Of a DNA stretch of 64,000 nucleotides, positions 23,695 through 33,012 are shown one piece after another. Position 1 is the first letter of the stretch. Each line of letters starts with the position of its first letter. Under the pieces are notes generated by a model. It was not told the origin of the DNA. It saw only the letters and a program-made list of their open reading frames with translations, and did no database searches. Source of the DNA: Halobacillus dabanensis (GTDB lineage: Bacteria > Bacillota > Bacilli > Bacillales > Halobacillaceae); the NCBI RefSeq assembly GCF_900114165.1, contig NZ_FOSB01000003.1, positions 270,207 to 334,206 of the forward strand, read 5' to 3'. The position numbers and the translations under genes are program-made.

Positions 23695-24717
23695 ATGATG
23701 TTGGAACAAAGTAAGAAAATCATTAATCCAGCGGCTGGCGCTATTGTTATGGCGCTCGGTATATTTTTATTTGGAGCATTGCGAGTGTTTTCTGATCATG
23801 GAGAAATCTTCGCTTTTGTGTATTTGATCATTTCTTTACTCATTTTTACGATGCTCATCCGTCAAAGTTTCCAAAAAGACTTTTGGCGTCTGTTTTTGCG
23901 TAATCCCGTCAACTCTTTTGTCTTCGGTTCATGGATTGCGGGTCTGTCAGTTTTGTGCCAGGTGCTGATTGAGTATTTCCCTTCTCTAAGGAACTTTGTA
24001 TTAGTTGGGACAATAGGGGCCACAATTTTATGGATTTTCTTTTTGATCATTTGCGTCCATAACTTTAAACAACTGTGGCAGCGTCCGAACTTCCATGCCA
24101 CTCATGGGGTTGTATTATTATCTACCGTAGCTACCCAGGCCATTGTTATTTTATGGGCAGGCGTACTTCCAGTGTTACCAGGTTTTCTTGCCTTGGGAAC
24201 TCTTATTCTTGGAATCTTTTTTTATCTAAATGGATTGGCCCTCATTGTGATTCGTTACAAAAGGGGAAAATGGTCATTGGACGAGGACTGGGCCAACACG
24301 AACTGTATTATCCATGGGGCGTTATCTATTACAGGACTTGCAATCGTATCTGTAAATATGTTTTCAGCAACGTTCGTCCTTGGGTATTGGTTGATGGTCG
24401 TCCTTGTTATGGTGATGATCGAAACGGTGGAACTATGGAGAGGGTTTGTCCGCGTGAAGAAGCGTGGTTGGATACAGGGTGTATTCACTTACCATATCAG
24501 TCAGTGGTCACGTAATTTTACGTTTGGCATGTTTTATGCTTTTACAATGGTTATGCTCGATATTCCTAAGTATACGACGAGCTTCATAGAAGTACAGAAA
24601 GTTGTCCTCATCTCGTGGGCATGGGTAGTCATGTTCGCTCTGATCATAGAAATAGCTTTATGGGGCCGAGCTTCCTTCACCCGGTCCGAGCGTTTGGACA
24701 TGCATCCTGAAAGCTAA
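23695..24717 (+). CDS. TDT/SLAC1-like membrane transporter (tellurite-resistance/dicarboxylate family)
   Basis: A 340-residue integral membrane protein with about ten spans. The first span carries Asn-Pro-Ala-Ala-Gly-Ala-Ile-Val-Met, like the Asn-Pro-x-x-x-Gly-x-Val-Met start of the TDT family (TehA, Mae1, plant SLAC1 anion channels). Arg-Asn-Pro-Val-Asn-Ser-Phe at the end of the third hydrophobic block also fits. Family members carry anions such as malate, sulfite or nitrate. The substrate here is unknown. The assignment rests on weak motifs, so an uncharacterised membrane family remains possible. AAAGGGGAAAGAC precedes the ATG. Confidence 0.55.
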   Translation: MMLEQSKKIINPAAGAIVMALGIFLFGALRVFSDHGEIFAFVYLIISLLIFTMLIRQSFQKDFWRLFLRNPVNSFVFGSWIAGLSVLCQVLIEYFPSLRNFVLVGTIGATILWIFFLIICVHNFKQLWQRPNFHATHGVVLLSTVATQAIVILWAGVLPVLPGFLALGTLILGIFFYLNGLALIVIRYKRGKWSLDEDWANTNCIIHGALSITGLAIVSVNMFSATFVLGYWLMVVLVMVMIETVELWRGFVRVKKRGWIQGVFTYHISQWSRNFTFGMFYAFTMVMLDIPKYTTSFIEVQKVVLISWAWVVMFALIIEIALWGRASFTRSERLDMHPES

Positions 24718-24781
24718 TCTTCAGAAAGCATGGTACTATGAAAATAGAAAAACGTCGGAGGAGAGGGGGAGATGGAATTTT

Positions 24782-25425
24782 ATGCAGAAAAAGAATAGTA
24801 GAAAAAAAGGGCTGCCTTTTGGATCAATCCTTCTACCTGTCCTTCTCCTTTTTTTAGTCTATTTATCTATGAAAGCTCAGCTTGGTGATGGCATGATGAG
24901 CAGTACTTCGGAAAAAAGGAAGTTCCGTCCGTTTCTGCACAGGTTTTACAATATGAAGAAAAAATTGAAACATATGCGGAGCGAGAAGACATTGGTGAAT
25001 ATACAGATGTCTTAATGGCACTGATGATGCAGGAGTCCGGCGGGAGAGGCAGCGATCCGATGCAGGCCTCTGAATCGTTGTGTGGGTCTGTCGGCTGTAT
25101 TGAAGACCCGGAACGTTCGATCAAACAAGGGGTTTCTTATTTTGCCAATACATTAGAGCGGGCAAACGGTGATGTGAAACTAGCATTGCAATCGTACAAC
25201 TTCGGCTTAGGATTCATTGATTTTGTTATGGACCGTGGTGGGGAATATACACAAGAGTTAGCGATTGAATTTTCTTCTAAAAAATATGATGAATTGAAGC
25301 ATACGGGTGAATATAACTGTATCCGTGAAGAAGCAGAGCAGTATGGGGCGTGTTATGGGGATATTTACTACGTGGATGCAGTGCTTTCTTATTATGAATC
25401 GGATGAAAATCTTTTGGCTTCCTAA
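24782..25425 (+). pseudogene. Membrane-anchored lysozyme-like (PF13702) protein, frameshifted
   Basis: A short N-terminal anchor (about residues 13-30) and a lysozyme-like domain are in different frames. The domain (Met-Met-Gln-Glu-Ser-Gly-Gly, with the catalytic Glu; Cys-Gly-Ser-Val-Gly-Cys; Ser-Tyr-Asn-Phe-Gly) is of the CwlT/YocA kind that cleaves the glycan backbone of peptidoglycan. The correct frame is open well upstream of 25015. The break maps to a run of six A at 24912-24917; with seven A the two parts join into a protein of about 214 aa. Again it is either a real deletion or a read error. A strong terminator follows. Confidence 0.75.
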
Positions 25426-25428
25426 AGG

Positions 25429-25463
25429 CCTTTCAAACTATGACTTGTTTGAGAGGTTTTTTT
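25429..25463 (+). terminator. Terminator after the lysozyme-like gene
   Basis: A 10-bp stem (CCTTTCAAAC / GTTTGAGAGG, one wobble) and seven T residues. Confidence 0.9.
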
Positions 25464-25633
25464 CATTTTCTCAAGCTTTGAATTAGGGTAGAAAGGCGAA
25501 CTAATGCACGTCTTTAGAATCAGCTATTTTCAATAAATAATTGTGTTAAAAGTAATGGAAAATTGTACAATTTTTGTGAAATTATCTAAAATAAAAGGGA
25601 AGGTTAAAGTCCGTATGAGAATGGGGGTTTATA

Positions 25634-26518
25634 ATGAAAAAAGTAGTGCTTGCTGGCGGGACTGGTTTTATCGGTGGATACTTTCAGTCACGGTTCAGAA
25701 AACTAGGTTATGAAGTGAAAGTCATCTCAAGACGGCCGGAATTTATTTCGTGGAACGATCGGAGAGCCATCATAGAGGCACTTGAAGGAGCAGATATGCT
25801 GATTAATTTGGCAGGAAAATCTGTCAATTGTCGCTATAATGCCAAGAATAAAAATGAAATAATGATATCAAGAGTCGTAACCACGAACATTTTAGGTGAG
25901 GCGATTCTCAAATGTCACGAGCCTCCGGAGGTGTGGATGAACTCCAGCACTGCAACCATTTACCGTCATGCAGAAGACCGCCCGATGACAGAAGAGGATG
26001 GGGAAATCGGTTCTGGTTTTTCCGTGGATGTAGCAACCAACTGGGAAGAGAATTTTTTTGCCTTTGAGTTGCCGGAAACGAGGAAAGTCGCCCTCCGTAC
26101 TGCGATTGTACTCGGAGAAGAAGGGGGCGTGATGACGCCGTATAAAAACTTAGTGAAATTTGGTCTTGGTGGCCAGCAAGGTTCCGGAAAACAAATGTTC
26201 AGCTGGATCCATGTGGAAGACCTCTTACAGATTGTCCTTTTTTTAAAAGAGCGAAAAGACCTGGACGGTGTATTCAATTGTTCCGCCCCCACCCCTGTGA
26301 GAAATGATGAGTTAATGCGGTTATTGAGGAACAAGGTGGGCCGGGCATTTGGTTTACCTGCAACGAAGTGGATGCTTGAAGTGGGATCGGCAGTGATCCG
26401 TACGGAAACAGAACTTGTATTGAAAAGTCGCTGGGTACTCCCTGAGCGATTACAAAAAGCCGGTTTTTCGTTTACATATCCCACTCTTCAAGAAACGTTT
26501 GATCATATTCTCTTATGA
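25634..26518 (+). CDS. TIGR01777-type epimerase/reductase (extended SDR)
   Basis: A 294-residue NAD(P)-binding protein. The N-terminal Gly-Gly-Thr-Gly-Phe-Ile-Gly is the dinucleotide-binding loop. Leu-Ile-Asn-Leu-Ala-Gly-Lys-Ser-Val, Ser-Ser-Thr-Ala-Thr-Ile-Tyr and Ser-Trp-Ile-His-Val-Glu-Asp are signature segments of the TIGR01777/SDR39U1 group (YfhF-like). Substrates of this group are not established. ATG with a GGGGGT site upstream. A terminator starts 2 bp after the stop. Confidence 0.88.
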   Translation: MKKVVLAGGTGFIGGYFQSRFRKLGYEVKVISRRPEFISWNDRRAIIEALEGADMLINLAGKSVNCRYNAKNKNEIMISRVVTTNILGEAILKCHEPPEVWMNSSTATIYRHAEDRPMTEEDGEIGSGFSVDVATNWEENFFAFELPETRKVALRTAIVLGEEGGVMTPYKNLVKFGLGGQQGSGKQMFSWIHVEDLLQIVLFLKERKDLDGVFNCSAPTPVRNDELMRLLRNKVGRAFGLPATKWMLEVGSAVIRTETELVLKSRWVLPERLQKAGFSFTYPTLQETFDHILL

Positions 26519-26519
26519 A

Positions 26520-26547
26520 AATCTCTCCTTCAAAGGGGAGATTTTTT
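26520..26547 (+). terminator. Terminator after the epimerase gene
   Basis: A 9-bp stem (AATCTCTCC / GGGGAGATT) with a 6-base loop, then TTTT. Confidence 0.88.
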
Positions 26548-26824
26548 ATTTTCCGGGAAATGATGAAATATCACGATTTAAATCAAATATGGAAGAGGCT
26601 GGACTATGTTTTTGCCTCAATACTCCAAGATAATACTTAACAAAAATTTATCAGGAGGAATTATAGCAAAGCATCCGCATATCCATGTTACAATGCAATT
26701 AGAAAAATATACCAATAATTTACTGGTCTAATTCTTATTTATGACAAGATTTAGAATAAAGGATAATACAATTAGTAGAAAAATCACTTTGGTTACTTGC
26801 CAAAAAAAGAAGGAAAGTGACTGG
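26548..26824. other. AT-rich gene-free stretch
   Basis: About 277 bp of AT-rich sequence with no frame supported by a ribosome-binding site on either strand. Only a promoter at its right end can be recognised. Confidence 0.4.
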
Positions 26825-26853
26825 TTGTACTTAATGCCCGTTTAGTGTAAAAT
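26825..26853 (+). promoter_or_regulatory. Promoter of the large membrane protein gene
   Basis: TTGTAC and TAAAAT with a 17-bp spacer, 31 bp before the ATG of the 1143-residue protein. Confidence 0.55.
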
Positions 26854-26884
26854 TACACATATATTTCGGGGAGGAGGAGGACAG

Positions 26885-29800
26885 ATGGCTTTTTTATCGA
26901 AAGAAGAAAAGCAGAAGGTGTTCAAAGAAGAATTGGAGCATCTAAGAAATAATGGATACATAACATTCGACGAATATACAAGACTTTTAAATGCACGCAG
27001 AGAGTATATGGAAGATTTTGAATCTGAAAAAAGGGCAGCAAAGACTATGGCTGCCCATACACAGGACCTACGGGAAGATTTATCGGCAGTACCTCAGCCG
27101 GTCGGGAAGTCGGAAGCAACGAAGCCTGTGAAAAAGAAGAAACAGAAAACACCAGAACAAATTCGTGAGCGCAATATTACATGGACACTCATATTAGGAG
27201 TGTCGATCCTACTGATCACCGGATTGATTGTCGCGACAAGTCAGTGGGAACAGATGGGGGCAGCCACGAAAGTGATTTCTATATCTTGTGTTTCCCTATT
27301 TTTCTTTGCCCTCAGTTACGGAACCGGACGTTTCCTGAAAATCCGGCAGACGGCTTTTGCTTTTTTAACGCTTGGTAGTTTGTTGATCCCAATTGTTATC
27401 GTCGCTATTGGTTATTTTGAACTTTTTGGTTCTTACTTATCGCTATTTGGAGAAGGAAGGTATGTGCTCGGTTTGATTGGAGCGTCGTTACCTCTGCCGT
27501 TATACGTCCGTCACGCCTTTGTTCATCAGTCACGGTTGTATGTGTGGATCTCTTTATTGTTTTTGACGCTTACCGCAGGATTTGCTATAGGTGCGCTGCC
27601 TGTAACTGTTGATGCGTTTTACTTTGGGTTGATGTTGTATAATGCTTGTTTACTCATCAGCTATATTCGTTTGCGAAAGAACGATCATCTTCATTTGTTT
27701 ATCCGGGAGCTCCCCTTGTTCGCACAGTTGAACCTCGTCGTGTCTACTTTATTGATGTTATTTTTCTTCCAGAGTGAAGTATTCTATAGCTTCAATCTGC
27801 TTTTGACTGCAAGCATCTACATGGCGATGGTGTTTGTCTATAAAACGAAAGAGTATCAGTTCGTATTTTCGGTGATGATCGTTTATGCCGTTTACCAGCT
27901 CGTTGAGCATACGCCGATGCAATCGCTGGATTCGCTCGTCTATGCCCTGGTCGGTTTGCTTTATATCGGTTTAGCTTATGCGTTCCGCAACCATAGTTTC
28001 ATAGAAAGAATGTTCCGATACACTAGCGGAATCGTATCCTTTTTGGCATTTCTTTATATCAGTTATGAAGGAATACTCATTCAGAATGAGGCAAGTTCAT
28101 GGCTTTTATTGTCTGCTTATGGGTTGATTACAATCAATTATTTGGTCCTGTCTCATTTGACTTCTTACAATGTATTTGCCTATCTTACACCGTTTTTCTT
28201 TTTTGTAACGGTTGCTCAATTGTGGGATTTATGGAGATTGGGTCCGTGGTTCTTTTTCCTATTCATAACAGCTTCCATAATCCTTTTGTATGTTGGTTTA
28301 TGGACGAAAGTATTATGGCTGCAAGCGGTTAAAGAGAGCAGTTTCTACGTATCGTTATTGGTTTTAACCGGAAGTCTTTATTACGGTTTGGCTGATCTTC
28401 AATATGGTTATGGTGCGCTAATGCTGGTTTTGCTTGGAATTGCTGCCTATTTCGTTCCGGCAAATACCCGGGAATCTGTAATAAACAACACGGCTATCTG
28501 GGTCCAGCCACTGGCCTGGCTTTTGGCATCGGCTGTGTTTTATCAGAAGTTGATCGATTGGGCGCCAGGTTACGAAGATGGTTACGCGATGCCGTTCCAC
28601 TTAGCATTGACGGCTATCATTCTATTAGGAATTCATTATGGATGGAAAAAGTTCGGTCAAAAGGACATTGCCGATTCCTCGTTTTATGTGGCCCAGGGCT
28701 CCTATGTACTCGCAATGTTTTTATTGATGGCGAATGTAAGTGTGGATCCGGTCGTAGTAAGGCCGCTGATGTTGCTTGCCGGTATTGGCATGATGTTTTT
28801 ACTAGTGAGGTATGTCGGCCACTCCTATTTATGGGGATTCGTTTCTGTGGTAGTGCTTGCTTTTTATTTGTCACTCCTTGAACCCCTGCCAATCGAGTCA
28901 TTTCAGGGAACTCTCACGTATGTGATATTCGCACCTATACTTCTCGTCGTTCTCGCGGAGGTTGGTGAAAAGAAATGGTCCGGGTTACGTCCTTATTTCT
29001 ATTGGTTAGCACATCTCGTCCAGCCCTTGATTATTGGACTCGTGATGCTGAATCAAATAGGGGAGGGGAATATCCATCCATTGATTTTGATTCTTCCATT
29101 GGGAGTCTATATCTACAGTTCTCTCGTTGCAAAGAAAGAATGGGAAATCAAAGCCATGCTTTATGCGGCCTTGAGTACAGGTTTCCTCCTTACCTATGCC
29201 GTCCCGGGAGAACATGGACTCTGGGACATTGTTCAGGCAGAATACGCCTTTTTATTGGCCAGTGTGCTGATAGCAGTATTATGGATACTAGTCTCAGAAA
29301 AATGGAGGCATCGGATCGAATGGTATTGGATACCTTTTTCTATTTTCGGCCTTTTCACCATCACTGTCGAGGCCCGAATGACAGGGGATTTTGAATGGGG
29401 GTGGAATCTTGGTTATGTTGCACTTATCCTATTCTTTTTGCACCGGAGAAATTGGTCAATCGTCCGCTTTGCTCCACTTTTGTCGACTATCCATCTGTGG
29501 GAACAGATGAGCATCGTCTGGAGCCGTCCCCAAATGATAATAGCCCTGATTATTTGCACTGTAGTACTGTTAACAGCAGGACGTTATTTCCATAGCCGGC
29601 TGATAGGCCCCGATATAATGGTGGACGCCTATTCATGGACCGCCCTTGTGTATATCGCTTATCTGAGTCTCTACACCATAGGGGATGAAAGTGTATGGGT
29701 CCGAATTATTCCAGTCCTGTTCGTTGGATTGTGGTTGTTCATGGGGGCAGAGCGTTGGAAAGAAAACATCATCACCAAAAGTTTCTACACAGTGGCAGTT

Positions 29801-30316
29801 GCCAGTATCTATGGTGCTTATCTGATGGTTTTAAAAGAATATGCAGAGGTGATCCCTGATCTAATCTTTGCTGAGCTTCAAGTGTTGCCACTACTTGGTG
29901 TACTTGTAGCTCTTAAGCGAAAAACATGGTGGGATTATCGTTCTGTGCTAAATCATGTGCAGTTTGCTCTGCTTTTGTTTATTGCAGGCTACCTCGTTGT
30001 AGATGCGATTCAAAGCCACACGATTTGGGATGCATGGGTGATTGGAGGGTTGTCGTTAATTTCGATGGTCATCGGAATGCAGCTCCGCATCAAATCGTAT
30101 TTCCTCGTGGGAATGGGGGTGTTGATTTTTAATGTCATCTACCAAACCCGCCCGTACTGGGGACAGATGCCATGGTGGGTATACTTGCTTATTGCTGGCC
30201 TCGTTTTGATTGGGATCGCCAGCTATAATGAATGGAAAAAACAGCGTTCGGATTCGGAACAACCTGTAGAGCAAAAGTGGAAAAAGGTTTGGGCAGCATT
30301 TAAAAAATGGAATTAA
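26885..30316 (+). CDS. Giant polytopic membrane protein (DUF2157-like N-terminus)
   Basis: A 1143-residue protein. Residues 1-97 are cytoplasmic, highly charged and partly coiled-coil, with Glu-Glu-Leu-Glu-His-Leu-Arg and a short Lys-rich linker. From residue 98 on it is almost continuous hydrophobic helices, about 28-30 spans, ending in a short Lys-rich tail. The first spans after an Arg-Glu-Arg-Asn-Ile-Thr-Trp lead resemble DUF2157-type proteins. No catalytic or transport motif is visible. It is monocistronic with its own promoter and a GGGGAGGAGGAGG binding site. The function is unknown. Its size suggests either a many-helix scaffold or an uncharacterised transporter. The frame has no lesion over 3.4 kb. 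Confidence 0.85.
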   Translation: MAFLSKEEKQKVFKEELEHLRNNGYITFDEYTRLLNARREYMEDFESEKRAAKTMAAHTQDLREDLSAVPQPVGKSEATKPVKKKKQKTPEQIRERNITWTLILGVSILLITGLIVATSQWEQMGAATKVISISCVSLFFFALSYGTGRFLKIRQTAFAFLTLGSLLIPIVIVAIGYFELFGSYLSLFGEGRYVLGLIGASLPLPLYVRHAFVHQSRLYVWISLLFLTLTAGFAIGALPVTVDAFYFGLMLYNACLLISYIRLRKNDHLHLFIRELPLFAQLNLVVSTLLMLFFFQSEVFYSFNLLLTASIYMAMVFVYKTKEYQFVFSVMIVYAVYQLVEHTPMQSLDSLVYALVGLLYIGLAYAFRNHSFIERMFRYTSGIVSFLAFLYISYEGILIQNEASSWLLLSAYGLITINYLVLSHLTSYNVFAYLTPFFFFVTVAQLWDLWRLGPWFFFLFITASIILLYVGLWTKVLWLQAVKESSFYVSLLVLTGSLYYGLADLQYGYGALMLVLLGIAAYFVPANTRESVINNTAIWVQPLAWLLASAVFYQKLIDWAPGYEDGYAMPFHLALTAIILLGIHYGWKKFGQKDIADSSFYVAQGSYVLAMFLLMANVSVDPVVVRPLMLLAGIGMMFLLVRYVGHSYLWGFVSVVVLAFYLSLLEPLPIESFQGTLTYVIFAPILLVVLAEVGEKKWSGLRPYFYWLAHLVQPLIIGLVMLNQIGEGNIHPLILILPLGVYIYSSLVAKKEWEIKAMLYAALSTGFLLTYAVPGEHGLWDIVQAEYAFLLASVLIAVLWILVSEKWRHRIEWYWIPFSIFGLFTITVEARMTGDFEWGWNLGYVALILFFLHRRNWSIVRFAPLLSTIHLWEQMSIVWSRPQMIIALIICTVVLLTAGRYFHSRLIGPDIMVDAYSWTALVYIAYLSLYTIGDESVWVRIIPVLFVGLWLFMGAERWKENIITKSFYTVAVASIYGAYLMVLKEYAEVIPDLIFAELQVLPLLGVLVALKRKTWWDYRSVLNHVQFALLLFIAGYLVVDAIQSHTIWDAWVIGGLSLISMVIGMQLRIKSYFLVGMGVLIFNVIYQTRPYWGQMPWWVYLLIAGLVLIGIASYNEWKKQRSDSEQPVEQKWKKVWAAFKKWN

Positions 30317-30527
30317 TGCAGCAGCCATCTCCATCAATCGGACTTTCCTGAAAGTTGATTATTGATCCTCAGACAATGGCGCAAAAGTTAGTTGAAAAAA
30401 TGGCTTTCAACTTTCGCTTTGGAATGCGGTTGAAAAGTGGGAAGGTCATGAATGGGAATTGTTCCATCCCCCGGACTCGGTTATATTTAACTAATATTAT
30501 CGTTTACAAAAAAAAGGAGGTGTAAGG

Positions 30528-30899
30528 GTGAAACTAGGCGCTTATTCTTTAAGTTTAAATGTAAAAGATATTCATGCCTCAAAATCCTTTTATGAAAAAT
30601 TAGGGTTTGAAGTCTTGGGTGGAGATATTACTCAGAATTGGCTCATTATGAAAAATCAAGATTGTATCATTGGGCTTTTTCAAGGAATGTTTGAAAAAAA
30701 CAACCTGACTTTTAATCCAGGATGGGATCAAAATGCTGAAAACCTTGAATCCTTTACAGACATCAGAGAGTTACAAAGTAAGCTGGAAGGAAAAGGGATT
30801 GAAATCATTTCTCGAGCAGAGGCATCAAAAGAAGGTCCGGCACATTTTACAATAGAAGATCCTGATGGTAATCCTATCCTCGTAGATCAACACAGGTGA
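30528..30899 (+). CDS. VOC (glyoxalase/bleomycin resistance) family protein
   Basis: A 123-residue vicinal-oxygen-chelate protein with two beta-alpha-beta-beta-beta modules. Ser-Leu-Asn-Val-Lys-Asp-Ile at the start and Phe-Tyr-Glu-Lys-Leu-Gly-Phe follow the family pattern. The C-terminal Glu-Asp-Pro-Asp-Gly-Asn-Pro-Ile is diagnostic. These proteins are metal-dependent lyases, dioxygenases or drug-binding proteins; which one cannot be told. The start is GTG with AAAAGGAGG seven bases upstream. It is followed by a hairpin (GGCGTCA / TGACGCC, 30963-30992) without a clear T tract. Confidence 0.88.
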   Translation: MKLGAYSLSLNVKDIHASKSFYEKLGFEVLGGDITQNWLIMKNQDCIIGLFQGMFEKNNLTFNPGWDQNAENLESFTDIRELQSKLEGKGIEIISRAEASKEGPAHFTIEDPDGNPILVDQHR

Positions 30900-31146
30900 A
30901 AAAATAGACTTAGAAACTACATACAAGATTTTTAACAACCATGCTTAAAAATAATCGTTTATGGGCGTCATCTGTATATCCAGGTTGACGCCTATACGTT
31001 CGTCAGGAGGTTCTACCATTAAGAGGGTTACCAACCATCTGAAAAAGATCTCGTGTAAAAGTTACATTCTTTTCTTTAAACGGAAAAGGAAGTTTCACCT
31101 TTCTGGGCTCTGTGCATAAGATGAGGGAGTGAAGGAGGGTGATGGA

Positions 31147-31455
31147 ATGAGTAATCAGGGGAACCCCCAAATGCAAGGGGCCGGTCAACAGCCACAAAAC
31201 ATCCATGATTTTTGTCATCATAACCTTTATCAAATGGTCCAAATTCAGATGAATGACGGGCAGATGCATGCAGGGATCCTGCATAGTTTTGATGATGAAC
31301 AGATGTATATGATCATGCCGACGAATCAACAACAATCCGGAAATCAGCGGAATGACAGTCGTTTGTTCTTCCCGTTTTTCGGCCCGTTCGGTTTATTCGG
31401 GTTTCCGTTCTGGGGCATTCGTAGATGGGGGCCGTTTTATCCATACTGGTGGTAA
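31147..31455 (+). CDS. Small Sm-like protein with aromatic tail
   Basis: A 102-residue protein in three parts. Residues 1-25 are Gln/Asn/Met-rich. Residues about 30-62 (around Val-Gln-Ile-Gln-Met-Asn-Asp-Gly and Phe-Asp-Asp-Glu-Gln-Met-Tyr) look like the bent-sheet LSm/Hfq pattern: strand, turn with Asp/Asn-Gly, Gly, strand, Phe-Asp. The last 30 residues are Phe/Pro/Trp/Gly-rich and end in Tyr-Pro-Tyr-Trp-Trp. Spore-coat or surface small proteins of Bacillaceae often end like this. There is no signal peptide. The ATG follows GAAGGAGGGTG. A terminator comes 13 bp after the stop. The Sm resemblance is my own reading and not a database result. Confidence 0.6.
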   Translation: MSNQGNPQMQGAGQQPQNIHDFCHHNLYQMVQIQMNDGQMHAGILHSFDDEQMYMIMPTNQQQSGNQRNDSRLFFPFFGPFGLFGFPFWGIRRWGPFYPYWW

Positions 31456-31467
31456 TCATACGAAAGA

Positions 31468-31505
31468 AGGTCACTGGTTCAAGTCAGTGACCTATTCAGT
31501 TTTTT
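31468..31505 (+). terminator. Terminator after the Sm-like gene
   Basis: A perfect 9-bp stem (AGGTCACTG / CAGTGACCT) with an 8-base loop; a T run follows after a short ATTCAG spacer. Confidence 0.75.
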
Positions 31506-31573
31506 GGAAATTTTTGTGTTAAGATGGAGGTGAGTAAGAAGCGTAGTGGAGGGGATGATGGAATAGGAAATGG

Positions 31574-31702
31574 ATGTTTTTTCTGGCAGCTATAACCATG
31601 CCCATTTCTCTTATTCTTGGTAGGGCGGCAGAGGGGTTAATTGTATCCATGATTTTTCTTCTATTATCCGCTTACTTTAGTAAAACCAGGGAGAGATCTT
31701 AA
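31574..31702 (+). CDS. Small membrane protein, possibly with a frameshifted start
   Basis: An open frame of 42 codons encodes one strong hydrophobic pair (Phe-Phe-Leu-Ala-Ala-Ile-Thr and Ile-Phe-Leu-Leu-Leu-Ser) and a basic C-terminus. It ends exactly one base before the next gene's ATG. No binding site precedes the ATG at 31574. A good site (GGAGGGGATG) and ATG lie at about 31551-31560 but are out of frame by one base. Removing one G near 31560 would give a 47-residue protein beginning Met-Asn-Arg-Lys-Trp. It may carry the same kind of single-base lesion seen elsewhere here. Confidence 0.4.
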   Translation: MFFLAAITMPISLILGRAAEGLIVSMIFLLLSAYFSKTRERS

Positions 31703-31954
31703 ATGAGAAATATGGTAGGAGTATTATCTACCGTTTTATTTTTAGCTGGAATCTTAACCTATCTATTTACTTTGTTCGGTTATGAAAAATTATTAAGGGT
31801 GGGTGTCGTACTAGCTTTCGTAGGGTTCATGTTGTCCTTGTTTGCTTCTAGTTCTGTTTATCAGAAGATTGGAGCGTTTGGGAATGGAATGATCCTATTC
31901 TTCGCCATTCTCCTGCCATTTTTCGTAACGACATTTTTATGGAACCAACCGTAA
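31703..31954 (+). CDS. Three-span small membrane protein
   Basis: An 83-residue protein that is nearly all hydrophobic, with three segments at about residues 5-25, 32-50 and 58-78 and few charges. The ATG follows GGGAGAG. It directly follows the 42-codon frame, so the two are likely one transcript. I do not recognise the family. Confidence 0.65.
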   Translation: MRNMVGVLSTVLFLAGILTYLFTLFGYEKLLRVGVVLAFVGFMLSLFASSSVYQKIGAFGNGMILFFAILLPFFVTTFLWNQP

Positions 31955-32090
31955 ATCAGAGGGAAGTAAGTTATGAATTAGAAGTGTTAAGAAGCAACTC
32001 TTCACTTACAAGTAATGAATGAAAGAGAGAGGAGAAAAACAATGAATCGACTGAACTGATAACTTTTGGGGACGGAAGATATTGTAAAGG

Positions 32091-32121
32091 CTCCTTCTTT
32101 TTATAAGAAGGGTGGTTTTTT
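32091..32121 (+). terminator. Terminator after the small membrane genes
   Basis: A 7-bp stem (CCTTCTT / AAGAAGG) with a short AT loop, followed by GTGG and six T residues. Confidence 0.6.
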
Positions 32122-32227
32122 AGATTTTTATCAGAGTGACAGCGGGTACCCTGCTATATAGTACACAGGGGGCTGGCGTCAATAGGACGTTAAAGAATTG
32201 GTGAGGGTTTACGAAGGGGGAAAGGGA

Positions 32228-32833
32228 ATGAAAAAATATCGTAACTTTTTCTTTGTCATGGTATCCGTGTTGTTTATGCTTTTGGCTGCTTGCGACTCTT
32301 CTGATGTGTCAAAAGCTACATCGGACAACCAGTCATCAAGTAGTGATTCGACTCAAAACATGAATGGTGAATCATCAAATGAGGACATGACAAATAAAGG
32401 AGAAAATGAGAGTAAAACAGAAAATACTTCAGAAGCTGCGGAAGACATACAGCAAAATGACCAAGAAAATCCTTCCAATAACAGTAAAAAGGAAGCATAT
32501 CTTAAAAATCTGAATGACATGGAAGAAGCAGATAAACATGCAGAGGCTAAAACAACCATGGCAGACATGGAGGAACAAGAGAAGCAGAGATACGAAAAGT
32601 GGGATGAAGCTTTAAATGAAATCTACGGAGTGTTGAAGGAACAGCTCAGTAAAGAACAGATGGATCAATTAAGAGAAGAGCAGCGACAATGGATAAAATA
32701 CAGAGATGAAGCGGCTGAAGAAGCGTCCCTCGAATATAAGGGTGGTTCAATGGAATCCTTAGAATATGTGGCTGCACAAGCAAGCCTTACGAAAGAAAGG
32801 GCTTATAAGTTAGTTGCCCATTATATGGAGTAA
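32228..32833 (+). CDS. DUF1311 (LprI-like) lipoprotein
   Basis: A 201-residue lipoprotein. The lipobox Leu-Leu-Ala-Ala-Cys puts the lipidated residue at Cys22. A low-complexity Ser/Asn/Glu-rich linker of about 70 residues follows. The C-terminal ~100 residues have the DUF1311 helical pattern (Glu-Glu-Gln-Arg-Gln-Trp-Ile-Lys-Tyr-Arg-Asp near the middle, then Ala-Glu-Glu-Ala). DUF1311 includes the lysozyme inhibitor LprI of mycobacteria, so an envelope protective role is possible. It starts at the ATG at 32228 (GAAGGGGGAAAGGGA upstream). Confidence 0.85.
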   Translation: MKKYRNFFFVMVSVLFMLLAACDSSDVSKATSDNQSSSSDSTQNMNGESSNEDMTNKGENESKTENTSEAAEDIQQNDQENPSNNSKKEAYLKNLNDMEEADKHAEAKTTMADMEEQEKQRYEKWDEALNEIYGVLKEQLSKEQMDQLREEQRQWIKYRDEAAEEASLEYKGGSMESLEYVAAQASLTKERAYKLVAHYME

Positions 32834-33012
32834 TTGTTCAGCTTTTATTGTGTTCATAGATGAAAGAAATTGGTAAGAAGTATTTCAGGTTAGGATGGCG
32901 ATTATCATTCTTCAAGATCCAGATTACATAATGGAACAAATCCTTGGACTGAATGATGATACTGTGGTTCACGGACCGTAGGAAATCAGCTATTTAATAG
33001 GAGGAAAAAAAA

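Noticed and set aside
32892-32980. A 28-codon frame starting Met-Ala-Ile-Ile-Ile-Leu between the DUF1311 and DUF4256 genes
   Set aside because: No good ribosome-binding site and too short to judge.
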